From Gudongella sp034004165 (GTDB lineage Bacteria; Bacillota; Clostridia; Tissierellales; Tissierellaceae): 22,251 nt of DNA. How positions within the stretch are numbered: the first letter of the stretch is position 1; every line of letters begins with the position of its first letter. The stretch spans positions 1 through 22,251 of the forward strand of contig JAVEXI010000030.1 of NCBI GenBank assembly GCA_034004165.1, read 5' to 3'. Positions 7,638 through 14,433 of this stretch are shown piece by piece. A model generated the notes under the pieces. That model saw only the letters and a program-made list of their open reading frames with translations, searched no databases and was not told the DNA's origin. The position numbers and the translations under genes were made by a program.

Positions 7638-7874
7638 TTAATCGTTTTCGAATACTAATATGTTATTATCGTTTTCAATCTTAAATATTTTTTCAATATC
7701 GTTATTTGCTAGTTTATTTATATCTTCCTCATATTCAATTTTAGCGCTTATACTACAGTTAGAGCTAAGTACACGTGGAACAGGCATCAACTCGCAAACA
7801 ATACTTTCAGCCTTGCATTTTCTGTCAAACTTAATAGCACCTGAATGTGTGAAGAACAAAATGTAATAATGCAT
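7638..7874 (-). CDS. DUF3343 protein, putative Se/S carrier
   Basis: A 78-residue protein. The core ELMPVPRVLSSNCSI (28-42) matches the DUF3343 pattern of a proline-arginine motif followed by a single conserved cysteine, here C40; the residue after that cysteine is serine where glycine is usual. The family is called a putative Se/S carrier because it sits beside selenium genes. It begins one base after the TusA-like stop and is the last gene of the leftward yedE operon. I infer that C40 carries selenium or sulfur between YedE/TusA-like proteins and later users. There is no direct evidence of function. Confidence 0.82.
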   Translation of the reverse strand: MHYYILFFTHSGAIKFDRKCKAESIVCELMPVPRVLSSNCSISAKIEYEEDINKLANNDIEKIFKIENDNNILVFEND

Positions 7875-7875
7875 C

Positions 7876-8082
7876 TTATTTTCTTGCCTCTAAAACATAA
7901 ACATCATCTTCTTCAATTATGTTGATTTTATAATCAGCGCTCTTTAAAAACCTCTCCACATTATCTCTTGCTACCTTATTGTCAACGATAATATCTGCTC
8001 CTCCAGGATTTTCAGATAATACCTTCTTTGTCATTAAGACTGGTTGCGGGCAGCTCATGCCACATGCATCTATCTTAATCAT
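7876..8082 (-). CDS. TusA/SirA-family sulfur (selenium) carrier protein
   Basis: A 68-residue protein with the TusA signature SCPQPV near the N-terminus, C11 being the carrier cysteine, plus C7. The rest fits the small two-layer alpha/beta fold (VDNKVARDNVERFLKSADY, 33-51). It corresponds to the N-terminal TusA domain of YedF; the C-terminal DsrE-like domain of full-length YedF is absent. Its ATG overlaps the yedE stop in an ATGA arrangement, implying coupled translation and a functional link to the transporter. It should carry persulfide or perselenide on C11. The ribosome binding site lies in the end of yedE. Confidence 0.92.
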   Translation of the reverse strand: MIKIDACGMSCPQPVLMTKKVLSENPGGADIIVDNKVARDNVERFLKSADYKINIIEEDDVYVLEARK

Positions 8083-9161
8083 ATTGTCACTCCTTTATCT
8101 TTGCTTTCAATTTTTACAGTTCTTTCAGAGTTTACATACGAGATAATCCCTAAAAATGCAAAACATATAAATGCTGCTATCTTGCCATTTAGAGTTGGTC
8201 CCTCAACACTTGATGCCAGACCGAAATTATGTACAATACCTGCACCAACCAGCATCCCCATAACTGCGACAACAGAATCTGTATTTCCTTCGCCTGATAG
8301 TATTAGCTGACGGAATGGACATCCACCTAAAAGGACTGAACCCCATCCAACTATCGCCATCCCGAGGAAATTCCAAAGTCCATCTGTGTGAGCAATAGGC
8401 TGACCTGCAAAGCCCAGCTTAAAATAGCCAAATGCAAAATTTCCTATCATAGCAGTAACAGCTATTGCAAGAAAGCCCAGTATCAAATAGTTATCTTTAA
8501 ACATTATTTCATCTCTTATTCCACCTACCATACACAGTCTAGTCCTCTGTCCAAGAGCTCCAACAATAAGCCCTGCAGTTAATGAAATCAAGATCGGTGC
8601 ATGAGCTGAACCTGGTCCACTCTCGCTGAAGAAAATAAATGCAGGAGAAACAACCAATAAAATCAGAAGTCCTACGTTGATAATAGGAAACAGATACCCC
8701 TCAGATTTAACCATTTTGTAGTTTCTCTTAAGGCTGAATCCTTTATTAAGGAATTGAACTCCTACAAAGATTCCAGCTGAAAACCCAGCGATGCCTACAA
8801 TTGCGTTCAAATCTCCACCAGCAAGTCTAAGTATCATTCTCAAAGGACAACCTAAAAATATTAAGGCACCTATCATTACAACTATTCCCAGTAAAAATCT
8901 GATGAATGGCGAAGATCCACCTCTTGATTCAAATTCTTTGTTTTTTAAAGAAATTAGGAAAGCTCCTAATACGAGCCCAATAATTTCAGGCCTTATGTAC
9001 TGAACAACGGCTGCTCTGTGCAGCCCCAGTCCACCTGCAGTATCTCTAATAAAACAAGCAATGCAAAAACCCATGTTTGCCGGGTTTCCAAAATGTACTA
9101 AAAGAACAGAAATTATACCTACAATACCTCCGGCAACAATAATATTTCGTTTTTCCGTCAT
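8079..9161 (-). CDS. yedE: YedE-family putative selenium transporter
   Basis: A 360-residue integral membrane protein of the YedE/YeeE (sulfur transport) family with about nine or ten membrane segments and internal duplication. Conserved cysteine sites are visible: GFCIACF (C33, C36), GCPLR (C105), RLCMVGG (C210) and GGCPFRQ (C281). The last two and GCPLR match the cysteines thought to relay the substrate through the channel in the thiosulfate-transporting relatives. The small TusA partner and the selenium-type neighbours favour the selenium-associated branch over thiosulfate uptake. GGGAGGG lies nine bases before the ATG. It heads a three-gene operon with the TusA-like and DUF3343 genes. Confidence 0.92.
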   Translation of the reverse strand: MTEKRNIIVAGGIVGIISVLLVHFGNPANMGFCIACFIRDTAGGLGLHRAAVVQYIRPEIIGLVLGAFLISLKNKEFESRGGSSPFIRFLLGIVVMIGALIFLGCPLRMILRLAGGDLNAIVGIAGFSAGIFVGVQFLNKGFSLKRNYKMVKSEGYLFPIINVGLLILLVVSPAFIFFSESGPGSAHAPILISLTAGLIVGALGQRTRLCMVGGIRDEIMFKDNYLILGFLAIAVTAMIGNFAFGYFKLGFAGQPIAHTDGLWNFLGMAIVGWGSVLLGGCPFRQLILSGEGNTDSVVAVMGMLVGAGIVHNFGLASSVEGPTLNGKIAAFICFAFLGIISYVNSERTVKIESKDKGVTI

Positions 9162-9202
9162 TTATTTCCCTCCCATAATTTGATATTTGTCTGATTAGCA
9201 CT

Positions 9203-9231
9203 ATTTTAACAATGCCATTTTTGAAAGTAAA
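9203..9231 (-). promoter_or_regulatory. Promoter of the yedE operon
   Basis: On the minus strand TTTACT (9226-9231) and TAAAAT (9203-9208) are 17 bases apart. The -10 overlaps one arm of the inverted repeat at 9205-9214. Confidence 0.45.
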
Positions 9232-9289
9232 ATAGATAATACCTATTAGTCGCAGTCCACTGATAAGAAAAACTGATACCATTGTTAAA
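9205..9289. promoter_or_regulatory. Inverted repeat spanning the divergent yedE/desulfurase promoters
   Basis: TTTAACAATG (9205-9214) and CATTGTTAAA (9280-9289) are exact reverse complements, 65 bases apart. One arm covers the yedE -10, the other the -35 of the rightward promoter. A short direct repeat, ACTGATA (9259-9265 and 9272-9278), lies between them. It is a candidate binding region for the LysR protein of the same locus. Confidence 0.45.
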
Positions 9290-9311
9290 TTTTCACTTAG
9301 TATAATATAAT
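9282..9311 (+). promoter_or_regulatory. Promoter of the desulfurase-lysR operon
   Basis: TTGTTA (9282-9287) and TATAAT (9306-9311) are 18 bases apart, 47 bases before the ATG. An overlapping TATAAT at 9301 would give only 13 bases. Confidence 0.55.
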
Positions 9312-9358
9312 GGTTATATGATTATTACGATTGAAAATACGATACAAGGAGCCACGAT

Positions 9359-10504
9359 ATGAACTCTATATATCTTGATAATGGAGCAACTTCTTATCCC
9401 AAAGCACCAGGTGTTGCAGAAAGTGTTTCAAACTACATAACAAACGTAGGCACAAACGTTGGTCGAGGCGCTTATGATCTATCTTATTCTGCAGAAAATG
9501 TCGTCTTTGAAACAAGAGAATTGGTTTGTAAAATATTCAATTTTGATAAACCTGAAAATGTCGTCTTCACAAAGAATGTAACTGAAAGCCTTAATGTCCT
9601 TATAAAAGGAATATTAGAACCTGGCGACCATGTAATAGTATCATCAATGGAACACAATGCAGTTATGCGCCCACTAAGTTCTCTTTTAGACAAAGTTGAA
9701 CTCACCAGAGTTCAGTGTGATGAGTTTGGACAATTGGATGCAGAATTATTGAAAGATTACATTAGACCCAATACAAAAGCAGTAATAATGACTCACGCAT
9801 CAAACGTCTGCGGTACTATTTTTGACTTAGAAAGAGTTGGTGAAATATGTAAGGAACAAGGCATTTTTCTAATAGTTGACTGTGCTCAGACCGCTGGTTT
9901 TTTAGATATTGATTTTTACAAAATGAATGCTGATGCAATTGGCTTTACAGGACATAAAAGTTTGCTTGGCCCACAGGGAACAGGCGGATTTATAATTGGA
10001 GACAGAATGCTCAAAGAAATGAGCACCTTAATAGAAGGGGGAACTGGAAGCCTTTCTTATGAAGAAATACAGCCAGATTACATGCCCGATAAATTCGAAG
10101 CAGGAACTCTAAACATCCCAGGCATTTATGGTCTTAACACATCCTTAAAATACATATTAGATTATGGGATTGAAAATATCAGAAGAAAAGAGCTTCAGCT
10201 TTTGGATTATTTCCTAAATAGTCTAAATGATATTGCCCAAATTAGAATTATTGGATTAAGAGGAATAGAAGGAAGAACTGCTGTAGTATCTGTGGACTTT
10301 AAAGAAAAAGACAACGGAATAATAGCTCACGAACTCAGTAAGAAATATGGTATTATGACTAGGAGTGGATTGCACTGTGCCCCTTCAGCACATAAAACAC
10401 TTGGAACATTCCCTGAAGGAACAGTAAGATTTTCGCTAAGCCATTTTACAACTTTGGAAGAACTGGACTATACAGTTAAATCTATTCGTGAATTAGTAGG
10501 ATAA
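9359..10504 (+). CDS. Cysteine desulfurase / selenocysteine lyase-like PLP enzyme
   Basis: A 381-residue class V aminotransferase-fold enzyme close in length to SufS/CsdB types. It opens with IYLDNGATSYPK (4-15). The PLP pocket shows EHN (98-100), DCAQTAG (D174, Q177) and TGHKSLLGPQG with K200 forming the Schiff base. The catalytic loop is RSGLHCAP with C340, shared by group II desulfurases that also act on selenocysteine. It should release sulfur or selenium from cysteine or selenocysteine and hand it to a carrier cysteine. Its divergent pairing with yedE, a TusA-like gene and DUF3343 favours a role in selenium supply over general Fe-S assembly, since no sufBCD or iscU is present. AAGGAG lies eight bases before the ATG. 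Confidence 0.92.
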   Translation: MNSIYLDNGATSYPKAPGVAESVSNYITNVGTNVGRGAYDLSYSAENVVFETRELVCKIFNFDKPENVVFTKNVTESLNVLIKGILEPGDHVIVSSMEHNAVMRPLSSLLDKVELTRVQCDEFGQLDAELLKDYIRPNTKAVIMTHASNVCGTIFDLERVGEICKEQGIFLIVDCAQTAGFLDIDFYKMNADAIGFTGHKSLLGPQGTGGFIIGDRMLKEMSTLIEGGTGSLSYEEIQPDYMPDKFEAGTLNIPGIYGLNTSLKYILDYGIENIRRKELQLLDYFLNSLNDIAQIRIIGLRGIEGRTAVVSVDFKEKDNGIIAHELSKKYGIMTRSGLHCAPSAHKTLGTFPEGTVRFSLSHFTTLEELDYTVKSIRELVG

Positions 10505-10531
10505 TATAAACCAATATAAGGAAGGTTCATT

Positions 10532-11431
10532 ATGGAATTTAACCAATTAGAAAGCTTTTTGTCTGTAGTTAAACATCGGAATTTTTCTAAAGCAGCTAAA
10601 GAATTATATCTTACGCAACCAACCATAAGCAATAACATACAAAACTTGGAGAGGGAATTAGATGCTGTTCTGTTGGACAGAAAGAGTAAGACCATCACTC
10701 TGACAGATGCTGGACAGATATTTTATCAGTATGCTCAAGAGATCATCAACCTTAGAGAACATGCAAAACACAGCATTGCAGGTTACTCGGACCAAATAGA
10801 CGGTCTTATTGAAATCAATTCTAGCTCGATACCCGAACAATTTGTCCTTCCGTATGTTATAAGGGATTTTTCAAAGATTTACCCAAAGGTTTCTTTCTCT
10901 ATCAATTCAAAAAACTCAAAAGAAATCATAAATGATATTCTTCAAGGAAAAGAAAACGCAGGTATCGTAGGGACTAAATATAGCTCTAACGCTCTTAAAT
11001 ACATAAGTTTTTATGAGGACGAACTGGTTCTCGCCACACCAAATAATGACAACTATCCAATGCCTGTAGACAAGCCTTTGCCTATAGATGTTTTGTTTAA
11101 GGAGAATCTTATCTTTAGAAAAGAGGGCTCTGGAACAAGAGCATTTATTGAGGAGACATTGCAAAGTAAAGATATTGATGTAGATAATTTAAATATAAAG
11201 TCATACATCAACAGTAACGAAACTATAAAGAAAATGATTCAGCTTGATCTTGGGGTCAGTCTTATTTCAAGGATTTCTATACAAAATGAAATAGCACTTG
11301 GCCTTATCAAACCCTATACCATAGAGGGATTGGATTTAAAACGCAACTTCTTTTTTGTATATTCAAGCACAAGAACTCTTTCCCCAGTAATGGAGAGTTT
11401 TAAAAGTTTTCTCGAAAACTATATGAAATAA
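10532..11431 (+). CDS. LysR-family regulator, probably of selenium metabolism genes
   Basis: A 299-residue LysR-type regulator of normal length. The winged helix-turn-helix is at 1-60 (FNQLESFLSVVKHRNFSKAA, then LTQPTISNNIQNLEREL), followed by a linker helix and a periplasmic-binding-like effector domain from about 90 (IEINSSSIPEQFVLPYVIRDF). It lies 27 bases after the PLP enzyme with AAGGAAGG before its ATG, so it is co-transcribed. Position inside the yedE cluster matches the selenium-associated LysR subgroup known from other anaerobes. I infer that it controls both divergent operons through the inverted repeat at 9205-9289. The effector is unknown. It converges on the nucleotidyltransferase gene with 13 bases between and no visible terminator. 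Confidence 0.92.
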   Translation: MEFNQLESFLSVVKHRNFSKAAKELYLTQPTISNNIQNLERELDAVLLDRKSKTITLTDAGQIFYQYAQEIINLREHAKHSIAGYSDQIDGLIEINSSSIPEQFVLPYVIRDFSKIYPKVSFSINSKNSKEIINDILQGKENAGIVGTKYSSNALKYISFYEDELVLATPNNDNYPMPVDKPLPIDVLFKENLIFRKEGSGTRAFIEETLQSKDIDVDNLNIKSYINSNETIKKMIQLDLGVSLISRISIQNEIALGLIKPYTIEGLDLKRNFFFVYSSTRTLSPVMESFKSFLENYMK

Positions 11432-11444
11432 TTATAAAAACGGC

Positions 11445-12233
11445 TTAAAGAAAGTCAGAATGGTTCGTTTCGATGATGTCCTTCAAAATATCCAGTTGGT
11501 GGGGTTTGTCTATATCCATACAGGGTTCAGGACAATTCCAAACTATTGCACGGGCCTTTATGCCAATCCTTCTGGAAACCTTCTTTGCCAGCCCCTCCAG
11601 AGTGTAACTCTTGAAAAGCACGCCAATAAGAGTCCCTATCCCTATCAGAGCTGCCTGACGTAAAGGGGTTTTTCTTTTGCCAATTAGAGCTTCCCAGATG
11701 GGCATGTGTTCTCTGACAACCTTAATATTTATAATACCTATATCTGACCCACAAACTTCCATATCCCTAAGCTTGACGTATGTACGGTTGGAGGTTGGGA
11801 ATTTTGATTCCATCATTTCACGAGAACAAACACCATAGTAAAAATCATCCCTTGTTTCCATGGCAACATCAAAGAACCAGTCTGCCATCTCTCCCTTTAT
11901 TTTAGGTGTATCCGAGGATACAAGCATGACATATTCTCTTTCCGGGTTTAATTCAAGGGACTTATCTGATCCTACCAAAATATTGTCCAACATGCTTCCG
12001 TTGTTTTTAATATAATACAGAGGCTTTTTGCTCCCTATGCCCTCAATAGGTTTTAGACCAACCACGATGATCGAATCAATTCTTTCAGACTCATCCAGAG
12101 CCTCAATAACCCATTGCAGCAAGGTTTTCCCTGCAATTATTATCATGCTTTTGGAAGTTTCTTTTGCATGTTCGTAAAGCAAATCCCCAGGTTTGAGAAC
12201 ATCCCCCGCCATAACAATAGCATTAATTTTCAT
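11445..12233 (-). CDS. Nucleotidyltransferase-fold (MobA-like) protein
   Basis: A 262-residue protein resembling the NTP_transf_3/MobA group: NAIVMAGD at the start, KSMIIIAGKTLLQWVIEAL (28-46), SIIVVG near 56, and VSSDTPKIKG near 104-113 supplying the metal-binding aspartate. The usual glycine-rich LAGGxSxRMG loop is altered to MAGDVLKPGD, so nucleotide specificity or activity may differ. The C-terminal 70 residues (RKTPLRQAALIGIG onward) look like an extra helical part, ending in a cysteine pair, WNCPEPCMDID. It starts one base after its upstream partner and has AGGAGC before the ATG. Relatives can be cytidylyltransferases for molybdopterin; no such substrate is shown here. Base composition seems somewhat richer in GC than the flanks. 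Confidence 0.75.
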   Translation of the reverse strand: MKINAIVMAGDVLKPGDLLYEHAKETSKSMIIIAGKTLLQWVIEALDESERIDSIIVVGLKPIEGIGSKKPLYYIKNNGSMLDNILVGSDKSLELNPEREYVMLVSSDTPKIKGEMADWFFDVAMETRDDFYYGVCSREMMESKFPTSNRTYVKLRDMEVCGSDIGIINIKVVREHMPIWEALIGKRKTPLRQAALIGIGTLIGVLFKSYTLEGLAKKVSRRIGIKARAIVWNCPEPCMDIDKPHQLDILKDIIETNHSDFL

Positions 12234-12234
12234 A

Positions 12235-13143
12235 TCAATTCAGCTCCTGAAGTTGAGGCCCAATATTTTGTGACTCAAGCATCTCATCTATCTCTTCCCA
12301 GCTAAGGGCCCGATTCTTGCCAGATGCCGCCACCAAGGCTGCCTCAACCATATTTGTTCCAAAGGTACGCCCACCCATAATAGGAGTGGTTGTAATTAAA
12401 TATTTTATACCTGCCTGTTTTAAAAACTCCACATCCTGGCTTGTCGTGGTGTTAGTTACAATTATCTTTTTTCCCATCCCATCCAAGGGCATATGTCTTT
12501 TTATGTAGTGGAAATCACCTGCAATTATTGTCGCCCAATGGAAGTACTTTTCGTTTTTTGGTACATGTTTTTCCTGTTTTTCCCCCAAAGGATAAAAGAG
12601 TTTAAAAGGTACTCTACCAGCAACTGGCATTATAAGCCTCCCGACATTTTTCAGGGTAGAAATTTTTCTAACAGGAATAGGTATTCCTAGCGCAAACATT
12701 AAATCTCCATAAATCACATCATAAGCTGAGTTGGCAAAGGAGCTTGCCAGACCCCATCTGTCAATTCCAACAGGAATCAATACTCTTCTGCCCTGTTCTT
12801 CTAAGTAATCCCCCAATTTAGAATCAAGAAACTTGCATATTTTGTTTTCCAGGGTATTTTTAACCCCTCCCCCGTCTACAATAGGAGTCTTTTCCACATA
12901 ACGGACCATGGGTCTGATGGAATAGAATGGATAGGCCTTCCCATCTATTATGGCATCAAGGTCCGTACCTCCTAGACCAAAAGCATCCACCTTACCATCT
13001 AGTTCTTTAAACAGTTTAGCTGCAGCTTCCATGTCCCCATCAGTACCAATTCTCTCAATTTTAACCATCTCACCCGCTAATTCTACCTGGGCTGTCCCAT
13101 TTCTTTTTGATGATCCTATACTGATACTAACTGCCTGTCTCAT
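12235..13143 (-). CDS. Conserved protein of unproven function (homologues named quinate 5-dehydrogenase)
   Basis: A 302-residue soluble protein. It begins AVSISIGSSKRN (4-15), followed by IERIGTDGDM (29-38), GLGGTDL (56-62), TPIVDGGGVKNTLE (86-99), IVTNTTTSQDVEFLKQAGIKY near 230-250 and a strongly patterned GRTFGTNMVEAALVAASGK near 258-276. I recall similar clostridial proteins carrying the name quinate 5-dehydrogenase, but I see no clear dinucleotide-binding GxGxxG and no basis for that activity, so the name should not be trusted. The gene lies one base upstream of the nucleotidyltransferase, so the two probably work together. The ATG is preceded by a poor GGGGG site six bases away. Confidence 0.7.
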   Translation of the reverse strand: MRQAVSISIGSSKRNGTAQVELAGEMVKIERIGTDGDMEAAAKLFKELDGKVDAFGLGGTDLDAIIDGKAYPFYSIRPMVRYVEKTPIVDGGGVKNTLENKICKFLDSKLGDYLEEQGRRVLIPVGIDRWGLASSFANSAYDVIYGDLMFALGIPIPVRKISTLKNVGRLIMPVAGRVPFKLFYPLGEKQEKHVPKNEKYFHWATIIAGDFHYIKRHMPLDGMGKKIIVTNTTTSQDVEFLKQAGIKYLITTTPIMGGRTFGTNMVEAALVAASGKNRALSWEEIDEMLESQNIGPQLQELN

Positions 13144-13185
13144 AAAAAACCCCCAAAAAGTATTTTTTAGAAGATAAGAATTTTA

Positions 13186-13256
13186 TTAACGTAGACAATC
13201 GACCATTTCTAAAAACTCAGCAGCAGCAAATTTTACTTCACTTTATACACCTCCTT
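13186..13256 (-). other. Strong ribosome binding site followed by a broken or leader reading frame
   Basis: On the minus strand AAGGAGG (13250-13256) is followed after eight bases by GTG (13239-13241), then AAG and a stop. A shifted frame at 13186-13242 reads KFAAAEFLEMVDCLR and stops. It may be a tiny leader, a decayed small gene or chance; it lies in the 5' region of the 12235-13143 gene. Confidence 0.3.
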
Positions 13257-13261
13257 AGCTT

Positions 13262-13309
13262 ATTTACTAATATTTATACCCTGCTAATGAGATTTCACCG
13301 TTAGTAAAT
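13262..13309. repeat. Nine-base inverted repeat upstream of the lipoprotein gene
   Basis: ATTTACTAA (13262-13270) and TTAGTAAAT (13301-13309) are exact reverse complements 30 bases apart, ending just before the lipoprotein promoter. Confidence 0.35.
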
Positions 13310-13317
13310 TGATATTG

Positions 13318-13326
13318 TGATATAAT
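13318..13326 (+). promoter_or_regulatory. Extended -10 promoter of the lipoprotein gene
   Basis: TGATATAAT is a TGn-extended perfect -10, about 45 bases before the ATG. No good -35 is seen, as is common for extended -10 promoters. Confidence 0.5.
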
Positions 13327-13371
13327 AAACATAAGATTTAAGATTCAATTATTAGGTAAGGAGGTAAAGCC

Positions 13372-14355
13372 ATGTCTTACAAATTAAAAACCCGTAATTT
13401 GGTGATATTTGTGTCGATAATTTTCTTTGTTGTACTTTTTACGGGTTGCAGAAAAAATGTTCAAGTCGAGCCTCCTACAGATTCTCATGTTGAAACTCCA
13501 CAAGATGAACCAATTGAAGAAATCTCACCTGAAGTATTTGAATTAGTGCTTGCATATCTTCAAGATACGAGATCGTTTCTTGGAAATGTTTATTATTCAG
13601 ATGACCAACCAGAAATCCCAGAGGAAGGTGACATGCGAATAGACTCTTTGACCTATGCTGGTGAAAAAACTCTTTATGAGACGATAGGAGTCGCTTTTGA
13701 ACTTAATTACAGTGTGTATTGGTTTACCAGAGATCCTGAAAGTCTTGAAAAAATTTATGACTGGCACCAAAATGTCCCGCAATACGTGGTGTTATCTCGC
13801 AGTGGATACGATGATACCTGGGATAGAGTACTCGGAGAATCCTATTATTTAGACCCTGATAGAAAAATTGACGATACAATATTAGAGGTTGCATATGGCC
13901 TTATGGATATCGATGTATCAATTAGTTTTGATGGCTATCCTCAGCTACTTGGCCCTGGATCTACCAATATTCCTTTGAATGAAGAATCGACCATAGATAT
14001 TCTGAGCGACTATGAGCCTATATACAACGATGGTGATAGTTGGGTGCGCAAGAACTACGATGGACTAACATTATTATGCTATAGATATGCACTGGACAAT
14101 ATAGACACAGTCAGTAGCATGGAGACGACCAGATCCGATGTACAAACTAATCGAGGCATACGAATCGGGATGACGAGGAATGATGTTTTTGCAGCTTATC
14201 CCGAAATTAATAGCACTTCTTATTGGGGTTATGAAGGTGACTATCTCTGGTATTGCAGAAATGATGAAGGTTTAGAAGGCTTTGGAGCTTCATTATTATT
14301 CTGGTTTGAAGATGATATTATTGTAAAAATGAGTTTAATCAACATGTTTGACTAA
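13372..14355 (+). CDS. Uncharacterised exported lipoprotein
   Basis: A 327-residue protein with a charged start, a hydrophobic signal (about 9-23) and a lipobox LFTGC with C26 as the lipidated residue. A proline- and glutamate-rich spacer (32-53) precedes a mature acidic domain rich in tyrosine, tryptophan and aspartate. The last 75 residues (RGIRIGMTRNDVFAAYP near 260) carry the short helix-after-GMT pattern seen in various outer-surface beta-alpha modules, but I do not recognise a family. TAAGGAGG before the ATG is a strong ribosome site. It is monocistronic between its own promoter and a bidirectional terminator, so context gives no role. Confidence 0.85.
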   Translation: MSYKLKTRNLVIFVSIIFFVVLFTGCRKNVQVEPPTDSHVETPQDEPIEEISPEVFELVLAYLQDTRSFLGNVYYSDDQPEIPEEGDMRIDSLTYAGEKTLYETIGVAFELNYSVYWFTRDPESLEKIYDWHQNVPQYVVLSRSGYDDTWDRVLGESYYLDPDRKIDDTILEVAYGLMDIDVSISFDGYPQLLGPGSTNIPLNEESTIDILSDYEPIYNDGDSWVRKNYDGLTLLCYRYALDNIDTVSSMETTRSDVQTNRGIRIGMTRNDVFAAYPEINSTSYWGYEGDYLWYCRNDEGLEGFGASLLFWFEDDIIVKMSLINMFD

Positions 14356-14383
14356 ACGAGATATACTGATTTTGAAATTTCAT

Positions 14384-14420
14384 AAAAAAGCAAACGTACA
14401 GTTGAACGTTTGCTTTTTTT
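14384..14420. terminator. Bidirectional terminator between lipoprotein and reductase genes
   Basis: GCAAACGT (14390-14397) and ACGTTTGC (14406-14413) pair perfectly with an A-run before and a T-run after, so it serves both converging genes. Confidence 0.85.
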
Positions 14421-14433
14421 GCTCATAATATAA

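Noticed and set aside
9046..9282. Leftward 78-codon frame upstream of yedE
   Set aside because: It overlaps the start of yedE in another frame and covers the divergent promoters; no ribosome site or recognisable protein.
11432..11444. Terminator between the converging lysR and nucleotidyltransferase genes
   Set aside because: Only 13 bases separate the stops and no hairpin with a T-run was found.
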